DNA of 64,000 nucleotides, taken from assembly GCA_036268295.1 (NCBI GenBank), contig DATAUK010000033.1, positions 1 to 64,000 of the forward strand, written 5' to 3'. Below, in pieces: positions 25,913 through 34,795 of this stretch; positions within the stretch are counted from its first letter, which is position 1, and each line of letters starts with the position of its first letter. Under the pieces are notes generated by a model. The model worked only from the letters and a program-made list of their open reading frames with translations. It was not told the origin of the DNA and did not search any database. Both the position numbers and the translations under genes were made by a program. This stretch comes from DATAUK01 sp036268295 (lineage in GTDB: Bacteria; Actinomycetota; Actinomycetes; JAFAQI01).

Positions 25913-26944
25913 ATGAGCGAAGGACAGGTTCCGAGTTCGTTGAACGTCGGCGGCGAGCGTCCTGACCGCAACCTCGCCCTCGAGCTAGTCCGGGTGACCG
26001 AGGCGGCGGCGATGGCAGCCGGTCGCTGGGTGGGCCGCGGCGACAAGAACGGCGCCGACCAGGCAGCGGTCAACGCGATGCGACAGTTGGTCTCCACCGT
26101 CTCGATGAACGGCACGGTCGTCATCGGCGAGGGCGAGAAGGACGAGGCGCCGATGCTCTACAACGGCGAGGAGGTCGGCGACGGCAACGGCCCGGACTGC
26201 GACGTCGCGGTCGACCCGGTCGACGGCACGACGCTGACCGCAAAGGGAATGACCAACGCAATCTCGGTCATGGCTGTCGCGGACCGCGGTGCGATGTATG
26301 ACCCGTCGGCGCTGTTCTACATGCGAAAGCTCGTCACCGGCCCGGCCGCCGCAGGTGTTGTCGATATCGAGGCGCCGGTCGAACACAACGTCCACGCCGT
26401 CGCGAAAGCCAAAAGCTGCTCACCCGAGGACGTCACCGTCGTGGTCCTCGACCGGCCGCGCCATGCCGACCTGGTCCGCGAGATTCGCGAGGCCGGTGCC
26501 CGGATCCGCTTCATCGAGGACGGTGACGTCGCCGGCGCGATCATGGCCGCGCGCGAAGGCACCGGGGTCGACCTTCTGCTCGGCATCGGTGGCACCCCGG
26601 AAGGCATCATCGCGGCCAGCGCCCTCAAATGCCTCGGCGGCGTGATCCTCGCGAAGCTCTGGCCGCGCAACGACGAGGAGCGAGCCAAGGCCGTCGACGC
26701 CGGTCATGACCTGGACCGGGTCCTCGACACCAACGACCTTGTCAGCGGCGACAACGTGTTCTTCGTCGCGACCGGCGTCACCGACGGCGAGCTCCTCGAA
26801 GGCGTGCGTTATCGCGCCGGTGGCGCCTCCACGCATTCGTTGGTGATGCGTTCAAAGAGCGGCACCATCCGCTCGATCCACAGCGACCACCAGCTCACCA
26901 AGCTCCGCGCCTACAGTTCGGTCGACTTCGACCACCACGGCTGA
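25913..26944 (+). CDS. glpX: Fructose-1,6-bisphosphatase class II GlpX
   Basis: The 343-residue GlpX is the gluconeogenic bisphosphatase of actinobacteria. Metal and substrate motifs are visible: VVIGEGEKDEAPMLYNGEEV, then DCDVAVDPVDGTTLTAKGM, and later GIGGTPEGIIAASALKCLGG. It is followed by fumC after 37 bases, a common pairing in mycobacteria and relatives. Together with pckG further right it supports gluconeogenesis. The ATG at 25913 has GAAGG immediately upstream, so initiation may be atypical or leaderless. Confidence 0.97.
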   Translation: MSEGQVPSSLNVGGERPDRNLALELVRVTEAAAMAAGRWVGRGDKNGADQAAVNAMRQLVSTVSMNGTVVIGEGEKDEAPMLYNGEEVGDGNGPDCDVAVDPVDGTTLTAKGMTNAISVMAVADRGAMYDPSALFYMRKLVTGPAAAGVVDIEAPVEHNVHAVAKAKSCSPEDVTVVVLDRPRHADLVREIREAGARIRFIEDGDVAGAIMAAREGTGVDLLLGIGGTPEGIIAASALKCLGGVILAKLWPRNDEERAKAVDAGHDLDRVLDTNDLVSGDNVFFVATGVTDGELLEGVRYRAGGASTHSLVMRSKSGTIRSIHSDHQLTKLRAYSSVDFDHHG

Positions 26945-26981
26945 GCGCCGTACGTCGGCGCCATTGCGAGACAATGAGCAG

Positions 26982-28388
26982 ATGACCGACGAAGAGTTCC
27001 GCACCGAGCACGACTCGATGGGCGACGTGCTCGTTCCGAAAGACGCGCTGTGGCGGGCGCAGACCCAGCGAGCGGTCGAGAACTTTCCACTCTCGGGCGT
27101 CACGATCGATCCTGCACTGATCGCCGCACTCGGCGCGATCAAGGCCGCGGCGGCGACGGCGAACGCCGAGCTCGGTGTCATCGACAACGACCTGGCGACC
27201 GCGATCACTAATGCTGCCAACGAAATAGCCGCCGGACAGCACGACGACGCCTTCCCGATCGACGTCTACCAGACTGGTTCCGGCACGTCGAGCAACATGA
27301 ATGCGAACGAGGTCATCGCCACTCTCGCCTCGCGCGCGCTCGGCCGTGACATCCACCCCAACGACCACGTCAACGCCTCGCAATCGTCCAACGACGTGTT
27401 CCCCTCCGCCATCCACGTTGCAGCGACCCGAACGATCGTGACCGAGCTGATCCCGGCAATGCAGTACCTCGAGGCGTCGCTGACCCGCAAAGCCGAGGAG
27501 TGGACCGAGGTCGTGAAGAGCGGCCGGACCCACTTGATGGACGCCACTCCTGTCACCCTCGGCCAGGAGTTCGGCGGCTACGCCGCAGCCGTCCGGAACG
27601 GCGTCGAGCGGCTCGAGTCCTCGCTGCCGCGGATCGGCGAACTGCCGCTGGGTGGCACCGCCGTCGGCACCGGCATCAACACTCCGGCCGGCTTCGCCGC
27701 ACAGGTCGTATCGATGCTCGCCGACAGCCTCGACCTCCCGCTGTCGGAGGCCCGCAACCACTTCGAGGCCCAAGGCGCGCGAGATGCACTGGTCGAGGCC
27801 AGCGGTCAGCTGCGGACGATCGCGGCGAGCCTCTACAAGCTGGCGAACGACCTGCGCTGGATGTCCTCAGGCCCGCGCGCCGGGCTGAGCGAGATCCATC
27901 TGCCCGACCTGCAGCCGGGGTCGTCGATCATGCCCGGCAAGGTCAACCCGGTCATCCCCGAGGCGGTGTGCCAGATCGTGGCGCAGGTGATGGGCAACGA
28001 CGCCGCAGTCGCGTTCGGCGGCGCGGCCGGCAACCTCGAGCTCAACGTCATGCTGCCGGTCATCGCGCGCAACCTGCTCGAGTCGATCCGGCTGCTCGCC
28101 AACTGCTCGCGGCTGCTTGCCGACCGCTGCATCGACGGCACGACCGCCGACGTCGATCGGTGCCGCACCTACGCCGAGTCATCACCGTCGATCGTGACTC
28201 CGCTCAACCGTTACATCGGCTACGAGAATGCAGCCAAAGCGGCCAAGAAAGCGCTCGCGGATGGCACGACGGTGCGCCAGGCGGTGGTCGATCTCGGCTT
28301 CGTCGGCGACGGTGACGGCCAGGTGACCGAGACGCAGCTCGATGAAGCCCTCGACGTACTCGCCATGGCCTATCCACACGGCCGGTGA
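26982..28388 (+). CDS. fumC: Class II fumarate hydratase
   Basis: A 468-residue FumC of the TCA cycle, iron-independent. The signature GSSIMPGKVNPVIPE is present, with further active-site segments TGSGTSSNMNANEVIA and SGRTHLMDATPVTLGQE. ATG 26982 is chosen over an in-frame TTG at 26964. Its stop is followed directly by the ATG of the DUF952 gene, giving a glpX-fumC-DUF952 operon. Assignment is certain. Confidence 0.97.
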   Translation: MTDEEFRTEHDSMGDVLVPKDALWRAQTQRAVENFPLSGVTIDPALIAALGAIKAAAATANAELGVIDNDLATAITNAANEIAAGQHDDAFPIDVYQTGSGTSSNMNANEVIATLASRALGRDIHPNDHVNASQSSNDVFPSAIHVAATRTIVTELIPAMQYLEASLTRKAEEWTEVVKSGRTHLMDATPVTLGQEFGGYAAAVRNGVERLESSLPRIGELPLGGTAVGTGINTPAGFAAQVVSMLADSLDLPLSEARNHFEAQGARDALVEASGQLRTIAASLYKLANDLRWMSSGPRAGLSEIHLPDLQPGSSIMPGKVNPVIPEAVCQIVAQVMGNDAAVAFGGAAGNLELNVMLPVIARNLLESIRLLANCSRLLADRCIDGTTADVDRCRTYAESSPSIVTPLNRYIGYENAAKAAKKALADGTTVRQAVVDLGFVGDGDGQVTETQLDEALDVLAMAYPHGR

Positions 28389-28790
28389 ATGATGAGCGAG
28401 GGGATCTTCCACATCGCGAAGGCTGACGACTGGGCCGCGGCCAAGGAGTCGGGCCGTTACGAGTGGTCCACCCGCGACGCGAGACTCGCCGACGTCGGTT
28501 ACATCCATTGCTCCTTCGCCACGCAGGTCGCGATGGTCGCGAACCTGGTCTACACCGACGCGCCCGAGCCGCTCGTGCTGCTGCGCATCAACCCGGCCGC
28601 AGTGACCGCGACCATCCAGATCGAAAGTCTCGACGGCGGCAACGAGCGCTTCCCGCACATCTACGGCCCGCTCGAGGTCGGCTGGGTCACCGACGTCTTT
28701 GCGTTCGACCGCAACCCGGCTGGCAGGTTCGAGCTGCCATCGCTGCCGTCGCACCACCACGCGACCGACAACATCGCGAAGAGCAGCTAG
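28389..28790 (+). CDS. DUF952 family protein
   Basis: The 133-residue protein matches DUF952: start IFHIAKADDWAAAKESGRYE, the conserved YIHCSFATQVAMVAN and the C-terminal ERFPHIYGPLEVGWVTDVFA. DUF952 proteins are small, related by fold to ADP-ribosyltransferase-like proteins, and of unsettled function. ATG 28389 abuts the fumC TGA and a second ATG follows at 28392. Its stop overlaps the convergent FHA gene's stop. Confidence 0.88.
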   Translation: MMSEGIFHIAKADDWAAAKESGRYEWSTRDARLADVGYIHCSFATQVAMVANLVYTDAPEPLVLLRINPAAVTATIQIESLDGGNERFPHIYGPLEVGWVTDVFAFDRNPAGRFELPSLPSHHHATDNIAKSS

Positions 28791-29161
28791 TCCACCGAGG
28801 CGTCGGCGACTGCAAACGAGATCGCGCCGAAGGTGACGACGTCGCCCGGGTGAAGCGCCTGCGCCACCCCCACCCGCCAGCCGTTGAGTCGGGTGCCGTT
28901 CGTCGAGCCCAGATCGGCGAGCTCCCAGCCATGCGGCAGCGGCCGCAGCTGCGCGTGGCGCCGCGACACGGTCGGATCCGACACGATGAGATCGCAGTCC
29001 GGCCCCCGGCCGATGGTCCGGACCCGGTCGGTATCGGCCGGCAGGCACAGCGCCGGCAGCCACGGCGCCCGCCAACTGCGGTGCAGTCGTCGCAGGAAGT
29101 CCGACGTACTGGTCACGCGGCGGATCAGCCGATCACCGAGGCTGTGGCCGTGCCTGATCAT
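28787..29161 (-). CDS. FHA-domain protein
   Basis: The 124-residue protein has a forkhead-associated domain over residues 47-118: RTIGRGPDCDLIVSDPTVSR, then RHAQL, LADLGSTNGTRLNG and the final strand VVTFGAISFAVA. FHA domains bind phosphothreonine peptides, so it is a likely partner of a Ser/Thr kinase, although no kinase gene is near. The basic N-terminal 40 residues are unassigned. Stops of this gene and the DUF952 gene overlap tail to tail. Confidence 0.9.
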   Translation of the reverse strand: MIRHGHSLGDRLIRRVTSTSDFLRRLHRSWRAPWLPALCLPADTDRVRTIGRGPDCDLIVSDPTVSRRHAQLRPLPHGWELADLGSTNGTRLNGWRVGVAQALHPGDVVTFGAISFAVADASVD

Positions 29162-29205
29162 CTGCTGAATGTAGAACCGTGGCTCACAATGGTCCAGCGA
29201 CCGGG

Positions 29206-30543
29206 TCAGCTACCGATGTCTTCCAGCATCTCGGTGACGAGCGCGGCGATCGGCGAGCGTTCCGACCGGGTCAACGTCACGTGGGCGAACAGCGGATGCC
29301 CTTTCAGTGCCTCGATCACGGCCGCGACGCCGTCGTGGCGCCCGACCCGGAGGTTGTCGCGCTGGGCGACGTCGTGGGTCAGCACGACGCGGGAGTTCTG
29401 ACCGATCCGCGAGAGCACTGTCAGCAGCACACCACGCTCGAGCGACTGGGCCTCGTCAACGATGACGAACGCATCGTGCAGGCTGCGGCCCCGGATGTGG
29501 GTCAGCGGCATGACCTCGAGCAGCTCGCGGTCGACAACTTCGTCGATGACGTTCTCCGCCACCAGTGCACCCAGCGTGTCGAACACCGCCTGCGCCCACG
29601 GCGTCATCTTCTCGGCCTCGCTGCCCGGCAGATATCCGAGATCCTGACCACCGACGGCATACAACGGCCGGAAGACGACCACCTTCTTGTGCTGCCTACG
29701 CTCCAACACCGTCTCCAGCCCGGCGCACAACGCCAGCGCCGACTTTCCGGTGCCGGCTCGGCCGCCGAGCGACACGATGCCGACGTCAGGGTCGAGCAGC
29801 AGGTCCAGCGCGATCCGCTGCTCGGCACTTCGGCCGTGTACGCCGAACGCGTCACGATCGCCGCGGACCAGCCGCAGCGTCTTGTCCGGGCCGACCCGTC
29901 CCAGCGCGCTGCCGCGCTCGGAGAGCAGCACGACGCCGGTGTGACAGGGCAGCTCACGCGCCGAGGCCAGGTCGAGGGTCTCCTCGGCGTACAACGCGTC
30001 GACCTCATCGCCGGAAACGTCGAGCTCGGTCATGCCGGTCCAGCCGGACTCCACCTGCTCCGCGAGGTATTCCTCGGCAGCCAGGCCGACGCTCGCCGCC
30101 TTGATCCGCAGCGGCATGTCCTTGCTGACCAGCACGACGTCCTCGCCCTCGGCGGCAAGGTTGGCCGCGACGGTGAGGATGCGGCTGTCGTTGTCCGTGT
30201 GCCGGTAGCCAACCGGCAGGACCGACGGGTCGCTGTGGTTGAGCTCGACCCGCACCGTGCCGCCGACCTCGTTGACCGGAAGCGGCGCGTCGAGTCGGCC
30301 GTGGCGGGCCCGCAGGTCGTCGAGCACGTGCAACGACTGCCGAGCGAACCAGCCCAGCTCGGGATGGTTGCGTTTGGCCTCGAGCTCGGTGATGACGACC
30401 ACCGGCAGGACGACGTCGTGCTCGGCAAAGCGCGAAATCGCGGACGGGTCGGCCAACAGGACGCTGGTGTCGAGGACGTAGACGCGCCGGCGCGGCTTGC
30501 GCCGCTTGTTCGAACCTGCGGCGCTGCTCGCGGCTGGGGTCAC
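29206..30543 (-). CDS. PhoH-family protein with N-terminal PIN domain
   Basis: The 445-residue protein joins a PIN-type RNase domain (YVLDTSVLLADPSAISRF at the start, acidic residues in RHTDNDSRI) to a PhoH ATPase domain (Walker A GGRAGTGKSALAL, Walker B DAFVIVDEAQSLERG). PIN-PhoH proteins are thought to act as RNA helicase-nucleases. GTG 30543 has GGAGG with a 4-base spacer, decisive over the longer open frame. It sits 62 bases downstream of a possible tiny ORF's ATG-side region and upstream of the FHA gene on the same strand. Confidence 0.94.
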   Translation of the reverse strand: MTPAASSAAGSNKRRKPRRRVYVLDTSVLLADPSAISRFAEHDVVLPVVVITELEAKRNHPELGWFARQSLHVLDDLRARHGRLDAPLPVNEVGGTVRVELNHSDPSVLPVGYRHTDNDSRILTVAANLAAEGEDVVLVSKDMPLRIKAASVGLAAEEYLAEQVESGWTGMTELDVSGDEVDALYAEETLDLASARELPCHTGVVLLSERGSALGRVGPDKTLRLVRGDRDAFGVHGRSAEQRIALDLLLDPDVGIVSLGGRAGTGKSALALCAGLETVLERRQHKKVVVFRPLYAVGGQDLGYLPGSEAEKMTPWAQAVFDTLGALVAENVIDEVVDRELLEVMPLTHIRGRSLHDAFVIVDEAQSLERGVLLTVLSRIGQNSRVVLTHDVAQRDNLRVGRHDGVAAVIEALKGHPLFAHVTLTRSERSPIAALVTEMLEDIGS

Positions 30544-30641
30544 GTGGCCTCCGGGGACACAGCCGACGGATCGTCGACCGTCTTGGCCGACCGTACGTCG
30601 CCGATCCGGTCCCCGACGAGAACGACACGCGAGCACAGCAT
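30540..30641 (-). CDS. Possible 33-residue ORF coupled to the phoH-like gene
   Basis: A short frame (SRVVLVGDRIGDVRSAKTVD in its middle) has high GC3, and its TGA overlaps the phoH-like GTG start in a GTGA. No ribosome site is visible at its ATG. It may be a leader peptide, or chance. Confidence 0.22.
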   Translation of the reverse strand: MLCSRVVLVGDRIGDVRSAKTVDDPSAVSPEAT

Positions 30642-30671
30642 GATCGACAGGTGGCCGTTGGGTGAGGTGGC

Positions 30672-31259
30672 TCAGCGAACCTTGAAGCGCCGCACCTGTC
30701 CGACCCGACCGGCGCGGTGCGCCGGATGCCCATCGACGGCGATCCGCACCGCGCCGGCGTTGCCGAGCACGACGTGCAGACCGTGCTGGCTGAACGTGAC
30801 GTGCTGGTGACCACGCAGGATCCGGCGGATCAGCAGGTGTCCCGTCGCGGTCTTCACCTCGAGGTAGCAGGCCGGGCCGAGATCGGTGACGGTCAACCCG
30901 GCCGGCGCGGTCCTGCGATGCGGCGGGTGATGCGCCGCCGGCGACGCCGATCGCGTCGCTGTGATCGGCGGCACCGTCGGGGTGGCGGGAGCGCTCGGCG
31001 CGGCAGGCGACGCCGAAGCGGTCGGTGGTGTTGTTGTTGCCAGCACCGGCGGGACGGGGGTCGTGACCGCGGGGACATCGGCCGAGGCGACATGCGGGCC
31101 GTCGTTGGCGAACGCGTGGCCGAGCCCGACGCCGCCGACCGCGAGCAACGCCACCACGGTCACCGTCGGCAGGACGGTCAGCCGGCGTGACGGCGGCTTT
31201 CGGTGCCGGCCGACGTGGCGCGGCGGCGAGTGCCGCGTTCTGCGATGGCGACCTGACAC
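30672..31259 (-). CDS. Membrane-anchored protein with RodZ C-terminal-like (DUF4115) domain
   Basis: The 195-residue protein has a basic N-terminus, one transmembrane segment (about 28-50, LTVLPTVTVVALLAVGGVGL), a Pro/Thr/Ala-rich linker (about 58-112) and a C-terminal domain. That domain resembles DUF4115 of RodZ: GPACYLEVKTATGHLLIRRI, then LHVVLGNAGAVRIAVDG. Unlike RodZ it lacks the cytoplasmic HTH. An envelope or cell-shape role is inferred. Start GTG 31259 is uncertain. Confidence 0.65.
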   Translation of the reverse strand: MSGRHRRTRHSPPRHVGRHRKPPSRRLTVLPTVTVVALLAVGGVGLGHAFANDGPHVASADVPAVTTPVPPVLATTTPPTASASPAAPSAPATPTVPPITATRSASPAAHHPPHRRTAPAGLTVTDLGPACYLEVKTATGHLLIRRILRGHQHVTFSQHGLHVVLGNAGAVRIAVDGHPAHRAGRVGQVRRFKVR

Positions 31260-31336
31260 CTGCCCATCATGGCGCGGCTAACCGGAAAATCCGTGCAGCC
31301 GCAGCACTATTGTGGCGATTACCTCAGACGGCGAGA

Positions 31337-32104
31337 TCAGACGCCGTGGCGGCGCTCCCGTTGCGCGTAGGAGCGCAACGCCCGAAGGAAGTCGATCCGG
31401 CGGAAGTCAGGCCAGAGCGCGTCGCAGAAGTAGAACTCCGAATGCGCGCTCTGCCAGAGCATGAAGCCACCGAGCCGCTGCTCGCCCGAGGTGCGAATCA
31501 CCAGGTCGAGATCCGGCTGCCCGCGGGTGTACAGATGGTCCGCGATGTGCTCGACGTCGAGCACGTTCGCGACTTCCTCGATCGACGCGCCGCGCGAGGC
31601 ATGCTCCTGAAGCAGACTGCGCACCGCGTCCGCGATCTCCCGCCGCCCGCCGTACCCGATCGCCACGTTGACGACGAGCCCGGGCTTGTCGCGGGTGGTC
31701 TCGTCGGCCTCCTTGAGCACCCGAACTGTCGAGTCGCGCAGCAGGTCGAGCGAGCCGAGTGGATGCACCCGCCACGGCCGCTCAGCGGCGGCCAGATCGG
31801 TCACCGTTGCCTCGATGATGTCGAGCAGCGGCAGTAGCTCCTCGGACGGTCGGCTGAGGTTGTCACTCGAGAGCAACCACAGCGTGACTACTTCGACCTT
31901 GGCCTCGGTGCACCACGCGAGCAGGTCGATGATGTGATCGGCGCCGGCGCGATGACCCTGGCTGACGTTGGCCGCACCGGCTGCCCGCGCCCAACGTCGA
32001 TTGCCGTCGAGGATGACGCCGACATGGCGAGGGCGCGGCGTATCAGCCAGGGATCGCTGCAGTCGCTGTTCGTAGACCCCGTAGACGAGGTCGCGCACAC
32101 CCAC
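31337..32104 (-). CDS. uppS: Isoprenyl (polyprenyl) diphosphate synthase, cis type
   Basis: A cis-prenyltransferase of about 255 residues. The signature HVGVILDGNRRWARA opens the fold, with the catalytic Asp in ILDGNRRW; later motifs are LWLLSSDNLSRPSEEL and the C-terminal LDLVIRTSGEQRLGGFMLWQ. It extends allylic diphosphates with IPP to make lipid carriers for cell-wall assembly. GTG 32104 (or 32098) is taken; the upstream open frame overlaps pckG and is not real. Short-chain Z-farnesyl versus undecaprenyl product cannot be settled. Confidence 0.93.
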   Translation of the reverse strand: MGVRDLVYGVYEQRLQRSLADTPRPRHVGVILDGNRRWARAAGAANVSQGHRAGADHIIDLLAWCTEAKVEVVTLWLLSSDNLSRPSEELLPLLDIIEATVTDLAAAERPWRVHPLGSLDLLRDSTVRVLKEADETTRDKPGLVVNVAIGYGGRREIADAVRSLLQEHASRGASIEEVANVLDVEHIADHLYTRGQPDLDLVIRTSGEQRLGGFMLWQSAHSEFYFCDALWPDFRRIDFLRALRSYAQRERRHGV

Positions 32105-32162
32105 GGCGGCAGGGTACGCCTCTGCGATGAAACTGCTGGTACGCCGAAGCGAGTTGAGCGGC

Positions 32163-33983
32163 TCAGCCGAGCCGTTCCTCGAGCTTCGCGAGCTCGTCCC
32201 ACAGCGCAGCCGGAAGGTGGTCTCCGAACCGCTCGTAGTGCGGCTTGACCAACGCCGCTTCCTCACGCCAGGTTTCGGCGTCGACGCTCAGCAGCAGGTC
32301 GAGTGACTCGTCGCTGAGGTCGAGGCCATCGGTGTCGAGCCCGTCGCGGGTCGGCACTCGCCCGATGGCGGTGTCGGTCGCTTCCGCATTGCCGGCCAGC
32401 CGGTCGGAGATCCACTTGAGCACCCGGCTGTTCTCGCCGAAACCGGGCCAGACGTACTTGCCGGCGTCGTTCTTGCGGAACCAGTTGACGAAGTAGATCC
32501 TCGGCAGCTTCGAGGCATCCGCATTCGCGCCGATGCTCAGCCAGTGGGCGAAGTAGTCGCCCATGTTGTAGCCGCAGAACGGCAGCATCGCGAACGGGTC
32601 ACGGCGCAGTTCGCCGACCTTGTTCTCCGCCGCGGCAGTGCCTTCCGAGGCGACGTTCGAGGCTAGGAAGACGCCCTGGCTCCAGTCGAAGGACTCGGTC
32701 ACCAGCGGCACACTCGACGCCCGGCGGCCGCCGAAGAGGATCGCGTCGATCGGCACGCCGGCCGGGTCTTCCCACTCCGGCGCGATCGTCGGGCACTGGG
32801 AGGCCGGCGCGGTGAAGCGGGCGTTCGGGTGGGCAGCCGGCTCGTCGGAGTCCGGAGTCCAGTCGCGACCCTTCCAGTCAGTGAGGTGTGCCGGCGGCGT
32901 CTCGGTCAGGCCCTCCCACCACACGTCCCCGTCGTCGGTCAGGGCAACGTTGGTGAAGATGCAGTTGGCATAGAGCGTGTCGATGGCGTTCTTGTTGGTC
33001 GCCTCGCCGGTGCCGGGCGCGACACCGAAGAATCCGGCCTCCGGATTGATCGCGTGCAGCCGGCCGTCGTCGCCGAAGCGCATCCAGCAGATGTCGTCGC
33101 CGACCGTTTCGGCCTTCCAGCCCGGCAGCGTCGGCTGCAGCATCGCGAGGTTGGTCTTGCCGCAGGCGCTCGGGAACGCCGCCGCGATGTAGCGCGCCAG
33201 ACCTTCCGGCGAGGTCAGCTTGAGGATCAGCATGTGCTCGGCGAGCCAGCCCTCGTCACGCGCCATGACGCTCGCGATCCGCAGCGCATAACACTTCTTG
33301 CCGAGCAGCGCGTTGCCGCCGTACCCCGAGCCGTAGGACCAGATCTCTCGGGTCTCGGGGTAGTGGACGATGTATTTCTCGATGTTGCACGGCCACGCGA
33401 CATCGGTGTCACCGGGCTCGAGCGGCGCGCCGACCGAGTGAACTGCCGGCACGAAGAAGCCGTCATCACCCATCTCGTCGAGAGCGGCCTTGCCCATCCG
33501 GGTCATGATCTTCATCGAGATGACGACGTACGGCGAGTCGGTGATCTCGACGCCGAGCGCGGAGATCGGCGAGCCGAGCGGGCCCATGCAGAACGGCACG
33601 ACGTACATCGTGCGGCCGCGCATCGATCCGGCGAACAGCCCGTTCAGCGTCTCGCGCATCTCGCCCGGCACGACCCAGTTGTTCGTGGGGCCGGCGTCGG
33701 CTTCGGACTCCGAACAGATGAACGTCCGGCTCTCGACCCGCGCAACATCGGCCGGATCGGACTTGGCGTAGAAGGAGTTCGGGCGCTTGTCGGGGTTCAG
33801 CCGCACCAGGGTGCCGGCGTCGACGAGCTGGCGAGTGACGCGGTCCCATTCCTCTTCCGAACCGTCGCACCACTCCACCCGGTCGGGCGTGGTGAGCGCG
33901 GCGACCTCGCGGACCCAGGCGACGAGCCGGCCATGTTTCGTCGGCGCATCATCAATACCTGGAATCGTGTCAGCGACGGTCAT
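32163..33983 (-). CDS. pckG: Phosphoenolpyruvate carboxykinase (GTP)
   Basis: The 606-residue GTP-dependent PEP carboxykinase converts oxaloacetate to PEP. Key segments are the kinase-1a P-loop FPSACGKTNLAML, the region GDDICWMRFGDDGRL for Mn2+ and substrate, and CGYNMGDYFAHWL near the nucleotide site. ATG 33983 has GAGGAG with a 5-base spacer, decisive over the longer open frame to 34028. It complements glpX for gluconeogenesis. Assignment is certain. Confidence 0.97.
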   Translation of the reverse strand: MTVADTIPGIDDAPTKHGRLVAWVREVAALTTPDRVEWCDGSEEEWDRVTRQLVDAGTLVRLNPDKRPNSFYAKSDPADVARVESRTFICSESEADAGPTNNWVVPGEMRETLNGLFAGSMRGRTMYVVPFCMGPLGSPISALGVEITDSPYVVISMKIMTRMGKAALDEMGDDGFFVPAVHSVGAPLEPGDTDVAWPCNIEKYIVHYPETREIWSYGSGYGGNALLGKKCYALRIASVMARDEGWLAEHMLILKLTSPEGLARYIAAAFPSACGKTNLAMLQPTLPGWKAETVGDDICWMRFGDDGRLHAINPEAGFFGVAPGTGEATNKNAIDTLYANCIFTNVALTDDGDVWWEGLTETPPAHLTDWKGRDWTPDSDEPAAHPNARFTAPASQCPTIAPEWEDPAGVPIDAILFGGRRASSVPLVTESFDWSQGVFLASNVASEGTAAAENKVGELRRDPFAMLPFCGYNMGDYFAHWLSIGANADASKLPRIYFVNWFRKNDAGKYVWPGFGENSRVLKWISDRLAGNAEATDTAIGRVPTRDGLDTDGLDLSDESLDLLLSVDAETWREEAALVKPHYERFGDHLPAALWDELAKLEERLG

Positions 33984-34124
33984 TGCATCTCCTCGAACGA
34001 ACCCCGTGGTCAGGATCTCTAGAACCACTGTGCGCCTGCTCGGCGTAAAGCGCCAAGCATAACGCTCGTTCTATATTCCCGCGACGCGACCCATCCAACC
34101 GTCGATAGCGGACCACAGCACGTA

Positions 34125-34628
34125 CTAGCTCGCTGCGGCGTCCGGCCCGGCGGCGCGGAGCCGCTCGACATCGGTCAAGGCGGTACGCAGCTCGCCCAAC
34201 CAGTCACCGGAATGCTGGCCGACCAACCGCACGCACCACGCGAGCGCGTGCGAGCGTGAGCGGGCAACGCCGGCAGCAACCAAAGTGTCGAGCACGATCC
34301 GGTCGGACTGCCGCAGCCGGGTCATGACCGGTACGGCGATGGCGGTAAAGATCGTCTCGGTGTCACCGCACTTCGCGCCCCAAGCCACCTTGCGGCCGAA
34401 GCGCTCCTCGGCTTCCCGGGCGATCTGGATCCGCTGCTCGCGGGTCTGCTCCCGAAATCGGGCGATCCGGCCCTGCTCGGCCTCGGCGGCCGCGTCCCCG
34501 CCCGGTTCCGGCGCCGCGACCGTACCGAGGATCGTGATCTCCTCGCGGTCGACCGTGACAGTCGGCGCCTCGGTGAACCACTCCGCTGGCAACCGCCCGC
34601 CCAACCAGCTACTGATCTCCTCGCTCAT
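34125..34628 (-). CDS. Conserved-looking protein of unknown function behind a palindromic operator
   Basis: A 167-residue soluble protein. The N-terminal 35 residues look ordered (WLGGRLPAEWFTEAPTVTVD). A Gln/Arg/Glu-rich helix follows (about 60-85, RIARFREQTREQRIQIAREA), then a C-terminal helical region MTRLRQSDRIVLDTLVAAGV with ARSRSHALAWCVRLVG, which recalls the spacing of small DNA-binding or ribbon-helix-helix proteins. ATG 34628 has GGAGG with a 5-base spacer. A perfect 28-bp palindrome lies 14 bases upstream, so autoregulation is a testable idea. I do not recognise a named family. Confidence 0.8.
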   Translation of the reverse strand: MSEEISSWLGGRLPAEWFTEAPTVTVDREEITILGTVAAPEPGGDAAAEAEQGRIARFREQTREQRIQIAREAEERFGRKVAWGAKCGDTETIFTAIAVPVMTRLRQSDRIVLDTLVAAGVARSRSHALAWCVRLVGQHSGDWLGELRTALTDVERLRAAGPDAAAS

Positions 34629-34642
34629 CGCAACCTCCATTT

Positions 34643-34670
34643 TGTGATTACCTGATTACAGGTAATCACA
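34643..34670. promoter_or_regulatory. Perfect 28-bp palindromic operator candidate
   Basis: TGTGATTACCTG and its exact reverse complement flank a 4-base ATTA. GATTAC occurs twice directly (34646, 34654) and once inverted (34662). The site covers positions -15 to -42 from the start codon of the 34125-34628 gene, where the -10 element or transcript start should be, so binding would repress. It is notably AT-rich for this DNA. Confidence 0.8.
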
Positions 34671-34795
34671 TCTCAGCCGCGAGTCGAGAGAATAAGCCGA
34701 AAGCGGACTGGGTGAACGCTGCGGGTATGGGCTTTCACGAAACGGAAGGTCCAGCGGTAGAGCCGAGCGAGCCCGTCGACTACCCGCGAGCCCCG

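Noticed and set aside
34643..34670. 28-bp palindrome as a CRP/FNR site
   Set aside because: The TGTGA/TCACA ends match, but the arms are 12 bp with an 18-base gap between the pentamers, not the 6-base gap of CRP sites.
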